Shown here: positions 51,152 to 60,529 of the stretch, one piece after another | How the letters are laid out: the number at the start of each line of letters is the position of its first letter | Position numbering within the stretch: position 1 is the first letter of the stretch | Assembly: GCF_003284895.1 (NCBI RefSeq) | Contig: NZ_QMDV01000004.1 | Span: forward strand, 453,787 to 517,786 | Direction: 5' to 3' | Length of the DNA stretch: 64,000 bases | Source: Pontibacter arcticus | GTDB taxonomy: Bacteria; Bacteroidota; Bacteroidia; Cytophagales; Hymenobacteraceae | Notes under the pieces: generated by a model | Seen by the model: the letters and a program-made list of their open reading frames with translations, nothing else | Databases searched by the model: none | Told to the model about the DNA's origin: nothing | Position numbers and translations under genes: made by a program

Positions 51152-51529
51152 TTAAAGGGGCCTTTTATAAGTTACTTCTGATACTTTTCCGAGTGAGTTA
51201 ATCCTTACCTCTGCGCGGTTAGCTTCCGACATCTTAGAGCGGTCATCGCATTGGGCGCCAGGCTCGAAATAATAATAGTAGATGCGGGTGCTTCGCTCCA
51301 GTAATTCTTCATGGTCTGGCTTGCCTAAAACATTGCGTACTATAAACTCTTTTTTGCCATACAACTCTTTGCGTATCTTATCGAAATCCTGCACAAGATT
51401 TTTACGCTTGCTTTCGCATCCGAACCTGTCGGCTTTCCAGGTTTCGCTGTCGAACCCTTTTAAGGTATCCGGCACATAACATGCATTAAGAGACACAAGC
51501 AGCATTAAGGCTAATAATTTTCTGAACAT
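51152..51529 (-). CDS. Small lipoprotein, BamE/SmpA-like fold possible
   Basis: A 125-residue lipoprotein: signal MFRKLLALMLLVSLNACYV with lipobox LNAC, Cys17. The mature domain has FIVRNVLGKPDHEELLERST, in which LGKPD matches the start of BamE/OmlA-like domains, followed by RIYYYYFEPGAQCDDRSKM and two terminal strands. Two further cysteines may form a disulfide. Role in outer-membrane assembly is possible but unproven; otherwise a hypothetical lipoprotein. Confidence 0.72.
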   Translation of the reverse strand: MFRKLLALMLLVSLNACYVPDTLKGFDSETWKADRFGCESKRKNLVQDFDKIRKELYGKKEFIVRNVLGKPDHEELLERSTRIYYYYFEPGAQCDDRSKMSEANRAEVRINSLGKVSEVTYKRPL

Positions 51530-51797
51530 GGCTTTCGGTTTTCAGGCTCAAAGTTGCATTTAGCTTTGGGATTACACAAGCAACAGGCATAAAATTTAAA
51601 AGTTGTGTATTAACCAAAGGAAATATTTAATTGTATTAATAAAATAAAAATTAATGCCAGACGTTGCTTGAATATCTGGATAAATGGCTCTAGATTAATA
51701 GAACCAACACTTTTAGAATATTAAAAGTTAAGGAACAAATTGTACTTAAATTGCTGTTGAGTAGTTTGACTGTAAAATCTAAGATAAAAAACGACTT

Positions 51798-52610
51798 ATG
51801 ATCAGAGCACTTTTGACCACGATTACCCTTGGCCTAGTCTCAATTACATCACCAGGAGCCTCCGGAATAGAACATAGTCTGAATACAAATATTTCGGCAA
51901 AAGAGGAACTGGCAACTAATAACGCAACAGCTACTTTTGCTGAAAAACAATTGGTTTTTGATGACCGCGTACTGGAAGTTTACAATGATGCATCCCTGAA
52001 GAAATCAGGATTATCTTTTAACGTTTTCAGGAAAGCTTTTGTAGGTTTTCAGAACTTTAAGCAGCGTAATCTTGTCGCGCCAGCTAAATCTATACTTACG
52101 GTTATAGATTTTACAAAGCCGAGCAGCGAAAAACGAATGTGGATCATTGATCTGAAATCCAAGAAAGTATTATTTAATACCTTGGTTGCCCACGGTCGCA
52201 ATACGGGCCAGGCTACTGCTGATAAGTTCTCGAACCTGCCTAACTCAAATATGAGCAGTGTTGGTTTTTATTTAACTGATGAAACCTACTTTGGCAAACA
52301 TGGCTTATCGTTAAAGTTGGATGGCATGGATGAAGGCTACAATGATAAAGCCCGTGAAAGAGCTATTGTAGTGCATGGCGCCGATTATGTAAGCGATAGC
52401 TTTGTGAAGCAGTATGGCCGCCTAGGGCGTAGCTTAGGATGCCCTGCTTTGCCACAGGAAATCTCTAAAGAAGTAATCGAAACGATTAAAGACCATACAT
52501 TGATCTATATTAACGGCAATAACCCCACTTATACTTCTAACTACTTAAACCAGGATACAGCTATAGAAGCTTTTGCTTCTGCAACTGCAATGCCTGCACT
52601 AAGCATATAA
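51798..52610 (+). CDS. Murein L,D-transpeptidase catalytic domain protein (YkuD_2 type)
   Basis: A 270-residue exported enzyme. After a signal peptide and linker, the catalytic domain begins at IDFTKPSSEKRMWIIDLKSK and shows KVLFNTLVAHGRNTG, HGLSLKLDGMDEGYNDKARE, then the active site IVVHGADYVSD and GRSLGCPALP with the catalytic Cys after Gly. These are the motifs of the L,D-transpeptidase-like family PF13645, common in Bacteroidota. Expected to crosslink or remodel peptidoglycan in the periplasm. Single gene with a strong terminator. Confidence 0.9.
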   Translation: MIRALLTTITLGLVSITSPGASGIEHSLNTNISAKEELATNNATATFAEKQLVFDDRVLEVYNDASLKKSGLSFNVFRKAFVGFQNFKQRNLVAPAKSILTVIDFTKPSSEKRMWIIDLKSKKVLFNTLVAHGRNTGQATADKFSNLPNSNMSSVGFYLTDETYFGKHGLSLKLDGMDEGYNDKARERAIVVHGADYVSDSFVKQYGRLGRSLGCPALPQEISKEVIETIKDHTLIYINGNNPTYTSNYLNQDTAIEAFASATAMPALSI

Positions 52611-52622
52611 CAAGAAGGTAAT

Positions 52623-52669
52623 AAAAACAAAAAGCCCACCGGATGATCTCCGGTGGGCTTTTTGTTTTT
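52623..52669. terminator. Terminator after the L,D-transpeptidase gene
   Basis: AAAAACAAAAAGCCCACCGG pairs with the complementary CCGGTGGGCTTTTTGTTTTT around the TGATC loop (21-bp arms including the closing A-T pair). Serves both convergent genes. Confidence 0.95.
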
Positions 52670-52680
52670 ATCTGAGGTGG

Positions 52681-52872
52681 TTAGGCCTCATCTTTAGTCG
52701 TTTTAACTAAGTTTATACCAGAGAAGAAGAAAATCAGCCCTACTACAAAAGGAACAGCAGCCGTAAATTTACCTACAGCAACACCATCTCCACCGTTTAT
52801 AAAAGCATAAGCGCCCCATATAATACCGACGATGCCCAGTATAGTCAGCAGGGCACCGAATGTTCTTTTCAT
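52681..52872 (-). CDS. Small membrane protein, 63 aa
   Basis: Starts MKRTFGALLTILGIVGIIWG at 52872 (an ATG two codons earlier at 52878 is also possible). Two membrane segments, 5-25 and about 37-55 (FTAAVPFVVGLIFFFSGINL), flank a short Gly-rich loop; the C-terminus is basic and acidic (VKTTKDEA). Longer frames to 53010 lack homology. Small two-helix proteins of this type are common in Bacteroidota with unknown function. Confidence 0.75.
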   Translation of the reverse strand: MKRTFGALLTILGIVGIIWGAYAFINGGDGVAVGKFTAAVPFVVGLIFFFSGINLVKTTKDEA

Positions 52873-53129
52873 ATTCATATCGCAAAAATTTAGTTTCAGA
52901 AGCTGCCCGTGTGGCAGAAAATTACTTGTCATACGCAAAACATATAAAAAAGTAAATGCTGTATCAGGCTGGTAAATATAAAATGCTGTATACTTTGGTC
53001 GAGCAGGCATAGCACAACAGCAACCACACTACCTGTCGGCTCGTTTGCAGGTTACAGCTTTAGCTACCTGACTTGCTATGCGTAAGTTGATGCTGTTATA
53101 AAGTATAAACCAGAAACCAGTACAGAAAA

Positions 53130-53939
53130 ATGAAAGCTATATTAAAGATAATTATTGGCTTGTTTATGGCGCTGCTATCGTTGGGTACTTATTGGTGCAA
53201 TACGCAGGATAATGAGTTTACAGGCGAGAAACAGCACGTAGACATTACAGTTGAACAGGAGATAGCGCTGGGCCTGCAGGCAGCACCGGAAATGGCCTCT
53301 CAATACGGCGGCCTGCACAGCGACCAGGTAGCTGCAGCCAAGATCAAGGAAATTGGGCAGAAGTTACTGCAAAACTCTAAAGCAGGACAAACGCCTTATC
53401 GGTTCGATTTTCATTTGCTGGCCGACGAACAAACAGTAAATGCCTTTGCGTTGCCTGGCGGACAGATCTTTATAACAGCTGGGCTCCTGAAAAAACTGGG
53501 TACAGAAGGCCAAGTAGCGGGTGTGTTAGGCCATGAGATTGGGCATGTAGTGGCCAGGCATTCTGCGGAGCAGTTGGCTAAAGCAAAACTTACGCAAGGC
53601 TTAACGGGTGCAGCAGCTATTGCCAGTTACGATCCCGAAAACCCGGCAAGCCAGTCGGGGGCAGTGGTGGCTGCTATGGTTGGCAAGCTGCTGAACATGC
53701 GTTATGGTCGCGAAGACGAACTTGAATCGGATAGGCTGGCTGTTGCACTCACGGCGCAATCTGGTTACAATCCGCAAGCCATGATACAGGTTATGCGCAT
53801 TCTGGAAGAAGCAAGCGGTGGTACCAGCGGACCAGAATTTGCCCAGACGCACCCAAACCCCGGCAACCGTGTTGCTGAGATTGAACGGGCTATACAGGCA
53901 CAGTACCCGAATGGTTTGCCAGCCGGCCTTCAGGAATAG
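53130..53939 (+). CDS. M48-family zinc metalloprotease
   Basis: A 269-residue exported peptidase resembling BepA/LoiP/YggG. The N-terminal hydrophobic segment (residues 4-22) is a signal or anchor; a Cys at 23 lies in TYWCNTQD, a weak lipobox. The zinc site is VLGHEIGHVVARHSAE (HExxH), with the third ligand Glu in DELESDRLAV. The N-terminal EQEIALGLQAAPEMASQYGG and NAFALPGGQIFITAGLL are typical of the family. Likely quality control of outer-membrane proteins in the periplasm. Confidence 0.92.
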   Translation: MKAILKIIIGLFMALLSLGTYWCNTQDNEFTGEKQHVDITVEQEIALGLQAAPEMASQYGGLHSDQVAAAKIKEIGQKLLQNSKAGQTPYRFDFHLLADEQTVNAFALPGGQIFITAGLLKKLGTEGQVAGVLGHEIGHVVARHSAEQLAKAKLTQGLTGAAAIASYDPENPASQSGAVVAAMVGKLLNMRYGREDELESDRLAVALTAQSGYNPQAMIQVMRILEEASGGTSGPEFAQTHPNPGNRVAEIERAIQAQYPNGLPAGLQE

Positions 53940-54246
53940 AACAAAGTATAAAGCAGCATAATTAATAAAATATCCGATAGGAGTCTGAACTTATGCACTG
54001 TCTTTTTTCTGCTACAGGTAATATAAAATCAAACAGATAAATTTTAGCAATAGTAATTCTTCTGCTTTAATAGGAGCATCTACATCAATTAGTCCGGCTA
54101 GCTTAAAATCATGTAAACAGAGAACGTTATAACACATAACTGGTACAACAAGGGCAGCAAAAAAACTTTGTATTGCCGGCTACGTTTTTTTGCTACCAAC
54201 AAGTATAAAATCCGTATCAGAACAAGCAATTATACTTAGTTAAACT
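53940..54246. other. Intergenic region
   Basis: 307 bp without a coding frame. Contains several AAGTATAA copies and no recognised repeat or RNA. The promoter of the lipid kinase gene must lie here. Confidence 0.5.
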
Positions 54247-55158
54247 ATGGAAGAGGCAAAATTAAAAAGCCTGTTATTTGTGATCAATCCAATTGCCGGC
54301 GATATCGACAAGGAAGAGCTTGAAGAAGATATAAAAACAGTCTGCACAGACCACGATATAACCTTCGAGATCCATAAAACAACAGGAGATGCTGATAAGG
54401 AAAAAATCACAGAACTCATAAAGCAGGCAAAGTATGATGCTGTATTTGCAGTTGGCGGAGATGGCACCGTAAACATGGTGGCCGCCTTGCTTATCGGAAC
54501 CGACATGCCATTGGGTATTATTCCGCTGGGGTCTGGCAACGGCTTGTCCAAAGACCTGAACATACCCCAGGATACGGAAGATGCCCTGCAGCTTATACAC
54601 CGCAACATAATCCGTAACATTGATACGATCACGCTAAACGGTAATCCTTCTATACACTTAAGTGATTTTGGTTTTAATGCCTTGGTGGTAAAGCATTTTC
54701 ATGATGGCGAGACGCGCGGGCCCGGCGCCTATGCCTGGATCGCGATGCAGGAATACCTGGCTTATGAACCGAAAAAGTATAGAATCGAAACAGATACCGA
54801 AAACTTCGAAGGGCCTGCTTTTATGGTGACTATAGCCAATGCCAACGCCTTTGGCTCTAACGCAAGTATAAACCCGAACGGAATTTTAAACGATGGTAAA
54901 TTTGAGATCTGTCTGATAGAGCCATTTCCGAAAACAGCTGGCTTAGGTATACTTTATAAACTGTATACTGATAGTATAGATACTTCAGTTTATAGTCGCA
55001 AAATCTGTTGCAGCCGTGCCACCATTTATAACCTCAACCAAGAAGTGATGCATATTGATGGCGAACCATTGGAATTAGGTACAACCGTAGAGGTGAAAAT
55101 GCTGAGTAAAAGCCTGAAAGTTATTTTGCCGGAAGAAGAAAACCAGAAACATTTATAA
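54247..55158 (+). CDS. Diacylglycerol kinase-family lipid kinase
   Basis: A 303-residue cytoplasmic kinase of the YegS/DgkB/BmrU family. The catalytic-domain signatures are FVINPIAGDIDKEEL, the nucleotide-binding FAVGGDGTVNMVAALL, and GIIPLGSGNGLSKDLNIP. The C-terminal beta-sandwich (FMVTIANANAFGSNASINPN, GKFEICLIEPFP) is complete and ends near HIDGEPLELG. Substrate may be diacylglycerol, sphingoid bases or another lipid. Its last 6 bp overlap the 3' end of the convergent metallophosphoesterase gene. Confidence 0.92.
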   Translation: MEEAKLKSLLFVINPIAGDIDKEELEEDIKTVCTDHDITFEIHKTTGDADKEKITELIKQAKYDAVFAVGGDGTVNMVAALLIGTDMPLGIIPLGSGNGLSKDLNIPQDTEDALQLIHRNIIRNIDTITLNGNPSIHLSDFGFNALVVKHFHDGETRGPGAYAWIAMQEYLAYEPKKYRIETDTENFEGPAFMVTIANANAFGSNASINPNGILNDGKFEICLIEPFPKTAGLGILYKLYTDSIDTSVYSRKICCSRATIYNLNQEVMHIDGEPLELGTTVEVKMLSKSLKVILPEEENQKHL

Positions 55159-56385
55159 TTTTTTAACCGGAGCAGGTTTTGCAGCCCAATGCAGTTCCTG
55201 CTTTAGTTCTTTCCGGAAAGCCACCAATCCTTCCGGTGATTTTTCGTCTGCGACCCGGGCTTCCATCCAAAGCTGGCCGTTGCTGTAGTAGTTAAAAACA
55301 AAAAAGCCGAGCTGCTCTACTGTAAACGTTGCTTTGCCTCCTTTTGTAACGAATGCCGTTTTGCTGCCGGCCCCACTTACCAGAAAGTGGTTTTTACGCA
55401 CCTCAAAATGTTGTAGGTTATGATCGTGGCCAGCAATGTATACAATGTTGCTGTAACGGCTAAAAATACGAAGCAAACGTTTGCGCATACGTTTATACCG
55501 CCTATGCGACATATCTTCTGCTGCCCCAAAAAGTTGCCTGTAAAACGGGTATAAAGAGCCAAAGATCGGTAAGGGAATAAGAAAACGTTTGTTAGCAGCC
55601 AGTAACGGAAAAATGTGCTGCCGTACCGTAAATTTGCCGCCATGCTGGGCATTGCTATACAAAGGATGATGTGCCGCGATAAGTACGCGCTGGTGCGCAT
55701 TCCTACGAAGCAAGGTGTTGAGCTCTACATAGAACTGTTCTATACTTTCGATAGCGCAATTGTAGGCACTGCCCAAAGGTTTTTCGCCGCGCTGCACCCA
55801 CCATTGCGTATTGATCACAACCAGCAGTAATCCTTCGGCTAACTGTATAGCATGTGGGCCCGGGCAACCATTCGCTGGCAGAAAGGCCTCCGGGTTTCCC
55901 ATACGTTGGGTAATGTAATTTTCCTGCCGGAGCATTTGCTGGTAGCCATTTTTGCGGCCTTTGTTCCAGTCGTGGTTGCCACTCATAAATATACTTCTGC
56001 TGTTAAATTGCTTTAGTTTATCCGTAAGTAGATCCAGCCGTTCTTCTGCTTTTTGCCGGTGCTTGGTGTTTTCCGCTGGCAAACCGACAGGGTAGAGGTT
56101 ATCGCCCAGAAAGACGACGGTAGCTTTATGGCCTGAGTTCTGAACTTGCCAGTTATCAAGCATCCTGAGTATGGGATCGGAACCATCTGTTGCAAATGCG
56201 CCTACATCACCGATCATCGCTACTGAATGTACTATTTCCGCATCTGCAGGAGGTGCTATATGTTGCCAGCCTATGTCGCTTAGTTTATAGAATGCCTTGT
56301 GCCTGTACTTTAATTCCTGCCAGTAACTGAAAGCAAGAAACGCCAGTATCAACACAACAGGTATAACAAGGAAGTAGAAAAGCAT
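55153..56385 (-). CDS. Membrane-anchored metallophosphoesterase
   Basis: A 410-residue calcineurin-like phosphoesterase. Residues 1-20 (MLFYFLVIPVVLILAFLAFS) are a membrane anchor. The metal-binding motifs are in order: MIGDVGAFA, VVFLGDNLYPVG, MSGNHDWNKGR, AAHHPLYSN and YIAGHDHNLQH. All five blocks are intact, so it should be active as a binuclear phosphatase, outside the cytoplasm if the anchor is N-in. The substrate is unknown. Follows the Lon-N-domain gene by 24 bp, so the two may be cotranscribed. Confidence 0.9.
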   Translation of the reverse strand: MLFYFLVIPVVLILAFLAFSYWQELKYRHKAFYKLSDIGWQHIAPPADAEIVHSVAMIGDVGAFATDGSDPILRMLDNWQVQNSGHKATVVFLGDNLYPVGLPAENTKHRQKAEERLDLLTDKLKQFNSRSIFMSGNHDWNKGRKNGYQQMLRQENYITQRMGNPEAFLPANGCPGPHAIQLAEGLLLVVINTQWWVQRGEKPLGSAYNCAIESIEQFYVELNTLLRRNAHQRVLIAAHHPLYSNAQHGGKFTVRQHIFPLLAANKRFLIPLPIFGSLYPFYRQLFGAAEDMSHRRYKRMRKRLLRIFSRYSNIVYIAGHDHNLQHFEVRKNHFLVSGAGSKTAFVTKGGKATFTVEQLGFFVFNYYSNGQLWMEARVADEKSPEGLVAFRKELKQELHWAAKPAPVKKL

Positions 56386-56409
56386 AAGCAGGTGTACTTG
56401 GTCCGGAAT

Positions 56410-57045
56410 TTAAAAGTTTGGCGGCGTCAGGTTTTTAAAGTGGCCATTTAATTTTACGCGTTCTTTCAGGCGCTCCGTTTCTACTACTACAGGAAGTATG
56501 CGCTCAATATGTTCCAGGATAAGAAGCTGGCGTTCGCTTTCAGTAGTAAGTTGCAGCAGCATGTATTCCTGCTCCAGGCTCAGTCCGATGGTATGGGCAA
56601 TATCAAAACTCCTGAAGTTTTCCGGGAGCTTTAAGAATAAATTACCGATTCCTAAGATGGAATACAGTTCCTGTACTGCTTCCCTGATCTTGTTTTTAAT
56701 AACTATATTTTCGTCCATCACATCGGCAACGGCTTCTACCTGGCCGCCGGCATACAACTTGCCCGGGGTTACTTTATCAAACTGTCGGATTCTGAAAACA
56801 GAAAGCGCTTTGGTCCTGATATCCATTTCGCCGGAATCATACTTTTTTTCGACCTGCACCAGTTCTACTTCCGTTCCGAAAATACCAACGCCATTCTTAA
56901 TATAAGCCGGAATACCGAATGTGATGCCCGTTTCCAGGCAATCGAGGACCAACTGGATGTAGCGCGGCTCAAATATGTGTAAGTTTAATTTCTCACCCGG
57001 AAATACAACAACCTGAAGTGGGAAAAGTGGTAGATATTTAGCCAT
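56410..57045 (-). CDS. Lon N-terminal (LON substrate-binding) domain protein
   Basis: A 211-residue protein consisting of the Lon N-terminal domain without ATPase or protease. The start MAKYLPLFPLQVVVFPGEKL and LHIFEPRYIQLVLDCLETGI are the family hallmarks, followed by GTEVELVQVEKKYDSGEMDI and a C-terminal helical bundle. Such proteins are common in bacteria and of unclear function, perhaps binding misfolded or specific proteins. Divergent from mtgA. Confidence 0.92.
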   Translation of the reverse strand: MAKYLPLFPLQVVVFPGEKLNLHIFEPRYIQLVLDCLETGITFGIPAYIKNGVGIFGTEVELVQVEKKYDSGEMDIRTKALSVFRIRQFDKVTPGKLYAGGQVEAVADVMDENIVIKNKIREAVQELYSILGIGNLFLKLPENFRSFDIAHTIGLSLEQEYMLLQLTTESERQLLILEHIERILPVVVETERLKERVKLNGHFKNLTPPNF

Positions 57046-57190
57046 GCCCGATCATGTTTTACAGAAACAAATGCCTTCTAACTTACGGCGCTAGTATAAG
57101 CCGCGTTGGCCTGAAAGCACAAAGCCATACTTTAAATTTGAATATGCGTCAAACTACTTACCTTTGCGGCCATTCTTAGAAGTATAATTG

Positions 57191-57928
57191 ATGAAAAAGA
57201 AGGCAACAGGACTGCGGTCTCTTAAGCTGCTGACTGTAAAACTGATCTTAACACTGTTTCTGTTAAGTATAGTTTGGGTATTGCTGTACCGCTGGGTAGC
57301 ACCACCAGCCACGCTGCATATGGTAAAGCGCCGCGCTGAAGCGGGTGTGGCTTCTAAAACTGACCCTGAGATAAAGTATAAATTCGTATCGCTGGAAGAG
57401 ATGTCGCCACAATTACCCCTGGCCGTTGTTGCTTCCGAAGACCAGCTTTTTCTGCAGCACCACGGTTTCGATTTTGAAGCGATCTGGAGTGCCTTTAAAC
57501 AGAACCAGGATAGCAAAAAGATACGTGGCGGGAGTACGATAAGCCAGCAGGTTGCTAAAAATGTGTTTCTGTGGCATGGCCGGAGTTACTTGCGCAAAGC
57601 CGTAGAAGCTTACTTTACAGCGTTAATCGAAATTTTGTGGGGTAAGGAGCGCATCATGGAAGTATACCTGAACATTGCAGAGATGGGGGATGGGGTGTTT
57701 GGCGTGGAAGCTGCTTCGCAGAAATATTTCCTTAAACCGGCCAGCGAAGTGAAGCGAAGTGAAGCTGCCCTTTTAGCGGCCGTATTGCCTAACCCAATTA
57801 GGTATAAAGCCCATCAGCCTTCGGGTTACGTGCGCACGCGCAGAAGCAGAATATCGAGAGCAATGAGCCGCCTGGGCGGAACAACATACATTCAATCTAT
57901 ACTTCCGGAAACGAAAAATGAGAACTAA
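57191..57928 (+). CDS. mtgA: Monofunctional biosynthetic peptidoglycan transglycosylase
   Basis: A 245-residue GT51 glycosyltransferase that polymerises lipid II. One membrane segment (about 12-32, LLTVKLILTLFLLSIVWVLL) anchors it. The motifs are VVASEDQLFLQHHGFDF with the catalytic Glu, IRGGSTISQQVAKNVFLW, KERIMEVYLNIAEMGDGVFG with the second Glu, and SEAALLAAVLPNPIRY. There is no transpeptidase domain. The open frame begins one codon earlier at a TTG (57188), but the ATG at 57191 is the natural start. Overlaps the next gene by 11 nt. Confidence 0.96.
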   Translation: MKKKATGLRSLKLLTVKLILTLFLLSIVWVLLYRWVAPPATLHMVKRRAEAGVASKTDPEIKYKFVSLEEMSPQLPLAVVASEDQLFLQHHGFDFEAIWSAFKQNQDSKKIRGGSTISQQVAKNVFLWHGRSYLRKAVEAYFTALIEILWGKERIMEVYLNIAEMGDGVFGVEAASQKYFLKPASEVKRSEAALLAAVLPNPIRYKAHQPSGYVRTRRSRISRAMSRLGGTTYIQSILPETKNEN

Positions 57929-58373
57929 AAACCTGTTACTGGCCTTAGGGTTTGCTGCAAGCATAACTTCCTGCAGCTCTTTAAAACAATCACAACCTCA
58001 TGCAAGCGCAAATGCTGAGATACGCCAGCTTTTAGGAGAGCAGGCAGCTTGCTGGAGCAACGGCGACCTAGCGTGCTTTATGACTCCTTACTGGAAATCT
58101 GATTCGCTGTTGTTTGTAGGCAAAAGCGGCCTGACGTACGGATGGGAGCAGACCATGGCCAACTATAAGCTCAATTACCCTGATGCAGCAGCTATGGGCA
58201 AATTAACCTTCGATCTAAAAGAAATGCGCCCGCTTGCTACAGAAACGGTATTGGTAGTAGGAAAGTGGCACCTTGCGCGTACAGTTACAGAAGGAGATGT
58301 GGAAGGCCACTTTTCAGTTATTTTCAAGCGGTTCCCGGAAGGTTGGAAGATCATAACGGATCATTCAAGCTAA
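57918..58373 (+). CDS. NTF2-like (SnoaL/DUF4440) lipoprotein
   Basis: A 151-residue protein with lipoprotein signal MRTKNLLLALGFAASITSCS (lipobox ITSC, Cys19). The mature part is an NTF2-like cone: IRQLLGEQAACWSNGDLACF, FVGKSGLTYGWEQTMANYKL, VVGKWHLART and the terminal FKRFPEGWKIITDHSS are the DUF4440 pattern. Family members include enzymes and ligand-binding proteins; no catalytic residues can be assigned. Overlaps mtgA by 11 nt, so they are cotranscribed. Confidence 0.88.
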   Translation: MRTKNLLLALGFAASITSCSSLKQSQPHASANAEIRQLLGEQAACWSNGDLACFMTPYWKSDSLLFVGKSGLTYGWEQTMANYKLNYPDAAAMGKLTFDLKEMRPLATETVLVVGKWHLARTVTEGDVEGHFSVIFKRFPEGWKIITDHSS

Positions 58374-58398
58374 TCTGGCAAGTATAACCTGTCATCTT

Positions 58399-58442
58399 TA
58401 AATAAGGTCTGCTACACTTGGTGTGGCAGGCCTTTATTTTTT
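58399..58442 (+). terminator. Terminator of the mtgA operon
   Basis: CTGCTACAC and GTGTGGCAG pair with one T-G wobble, extended by outer AAATAAGG / CCTTTATTT pairing, then a T-tract. Confidence 0.75.
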
Positions 58443-59268
58443 AGCAGTCGCGCTACGTTACGGATGCTTTTTCAGAATTCATACTTAAAAGCAAGCTAAG
58501 AGTCGTGTTTAGTGTCAAAGGTAGGGTAAAGGCGTCTTCAAAATCAAAGCTCCCATCTGATCTTTGGAGCTTAATGCACTAACTACCTAAAATATAGGTA
58601 GCTACATGTATAGGTGTTTAAACTTTAAAAACTGAAGGCAATTGCTTCATAAACAGAGCTATACAAGTCCTTGCTAACTTACTTGACAGGACACAGGCAG
58701 TTCAGGTTCTTTATAAGTTTATACTTCAAATCTTAATAAAAATTCATTTCGGCTGTAATTTGAAAAAAATCACGGGTGGTATTTCCACAGTTCTCGCGGG
58801 AGATGCTACAATAGCACTGTCGACCATGTGCACAAAGTGTGTAATAAATTCCACAACTATTTTAGAAGTATTTTATCTTCGATTTCTTAATTATCTGTAT
58901 TTCAATATTTTATCATAAAAAAATAAATTTACATAGTATAACTTGAATATTTGAATACCCAACTTGTTAGATGTTGTAAAATGAAAAAGACAATTTTTTA
59001 TATTATATATAAAGTACAATTTTTATTTATGGCCTGTACTTTATAGACCCGCATAAAAAGCGTTCCTGAATGAAATATATGATTTAGCTATACTCTTTGA
59101 ATGGTGAAATTATATGCAAACACACTAAGCCAACCTTATTAGAAACCCTTTTTAAATTAATTTTGATTAAAGAGCTTGATTTTGGCTATATTTTGTGATT
59201 ATAATCACTTAATTTATGATTAAATCATTTAATTTAAGTAAGGTTGCAAGATTAAGTAAAAATATTTT
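58443..59268. other. Long AT-rich region before the first lyase-like gene
   Basis: Over 800 bp with no convincing protein gene. One 64-codon frame (59216-59410) crosses the promoter at 59269-59298 and is judged accidental. No tRNA or structured RNA was recognised. Confidence 0.5.
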
Positions 59269-59298
59269 TTGTGAATGGGTAAAATTACTTTATGTTTG
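59269..59298 (+). promoter_or_regulatory. Promoter of lyase-like lipoprotein 1
   Basis: TTG (59269-59271), 19-bp spacer, TATGTTTG (59291-59298). The octamer is identical to those before copies 2 and 3. The leader to the ATG at 59541 is about 235 nt. Confidence 0.7.
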
Positions 59299-59540
59299 TA
59301 AGAGTAAGCAAGTAAGAAAACTTATAAACTCCTATTTGTTTTATCATATTGATCTAGAGCATTTGCCCAGTGCGATAGAAGATATTAGAGTGCAAGATGA
59401 CAGTTTTTAAATGTTACACTACATTAAATTAATGTTATTTTAAATTACAAGCCGCCCTGTATTAAGTCTATTGACCAATTGTTAATTAAAAGATTACTTA
59501 TTGTGTATTTTTTGTGAAATAGATTTAACTAGTATTAGTG

Positions 59541-60446
59541 ATGAAACGAATCCAACTTTTAGCAATTTCTTTATTATCATTCATTACATTTTCATGCGAC
59601 AAAGCAGAAATAGTTGAGCCACAAAGTCAGGCCAATAATATAGCGCTTAAAGCTGATCTGAGCCAAGATGTTATCATTTCCGCTGAGCCCGGTAGAAATA
59701 ACCTGTTAATAGAAGAAAGATTTGAGAAATCTTTCCTGCAATCTATTTTCGATTCTAAATACACACAGTTTAGATACTTTGAGCCTTATTACAGAATATT
59801 TTCTGATCCTTCTAAGGAATATGCTTTTAAACAATCAACTGGTATAAAGAGAAAAGGAAACGCTTCTGCCAGATTCGAGATGCGAAATACTGACAAGGGT
59901 ATCATCAGAACAGAGATGATGGGGAAGAAAGCAGAAGGTAGTCCGACACGCTGGTATGCTGCAAGCTTATATCTGCCTGCTAAATATTGGGAGAGAGATG
60001 ATGCCTGGGATATTATTACTCAGATGAATGGTGTCCCTGATGAAGGAGAATCAGTTAGAAACCCAGCTATTTCCCTTATCGTTTCCAGAGGCAGATTAAT
60101 GTTAAAAACGTGTTACTCAGCAAGACCAATTAATACAGATGCCAACAGAGATGGCCAGAAATCTTGGGATTTAGGTCCTGTAGAAAAAGACAAATGGCTT
60201 GATATTGTTTTTCGGGTGAAGTATTCTTATGGCACTGATGGTATATTAGAGATGTGGAAGAATGGAGTGAAAGTGGTTAGCTACAAAGGTCCGAACAGTT
60301 ATAACGATAAAATACTGCCTTTCTTTAAGTTTGGAATCTATAAGAGAAACTGGGAAGATGTATCATCGCGAGTACTTTATGTAGATGAAGTACGGGTTGG
60401 AAATGGCTCTGCCACTTATAAAGATGTAGCGCCATCTACTATTTAA
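59541..60446 (+). CDS. Polysaccharide lyase-like lipoprotein, copy 1
   Basis: A 301-residue lipoprotein: MKRIQLLAISLLSFITFSCD, lipobox TFSC, Cys19 (a GTG codon before this ATG is not used). The mature domain is a jelly-roll of the heparin-lyase-I/PF14099 type: SARFEMRNTDKGIIRTEMMG, TRWYAASLYLPAKYW, DAWDIITQMNG, then VEKDKWLDIVFRVKYSYGTD, GILEMWKNGVKVV, PFFKFGIYKRNWE and LYVDEVRVGN. It is the most divergent of the three paralogues, lacking the HNPPIELFVS wording. Predicted to cut an acidic polysaccharide at the cell surface. AT-rich codon use. No Sus proteins adjoin it. Confidence 0.82.
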   Translation: MKRIQLLAISLLSFITFSCDKAEIVEPQSQANNIALKADLSQDVIISAEPGRNNLLIEERFEKSFLQSIFDSKYTQFRYFEPYYRIFSDPSKEYAFKQSTGIKRKGNASARFEMRNTDKGIIRTEMMGKKAEGSPTRWYAASLYLPAKYWERDDAWDIITQMNGVPDEGESVRNPAISLIVSRGRLMLKTCYSARPINTDANRDGQKSWDLGPVEKDKWLDIVFRVKYSYGTDGILEMWKNGVKVVSYKGPNSYNDKILPFFKFGIYKRNWEDVSSRVLYVDEVRVGNGSATYKDVAPSTI

Positions 60447-60465
60447 GTAGTAGTATAAAGTATAA

Positions 60466-60529
60466 GATGAGATCAGGTAGAGTAGTATTTACAAATTGTA
60501 GCTACCACATTAACTAACCTGATCTCATC
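60466..60529 (+). terminator. Inverted repeat after copy 1 (possible terminator)
   Basis: GATGAGATCAGGT (60466-60478) pairs with ACCTGATCTCATC (60517-60529) around a 38-nt loop. No T-tract follows, so termination is uncertain. Confidence 0.5.

Noticed and set aside
59216..59410. 64-codon frame before lyase-like copy 1
   Set aside because: Spans the TTG/TATGTTTG promoter shared by the three paralogues.
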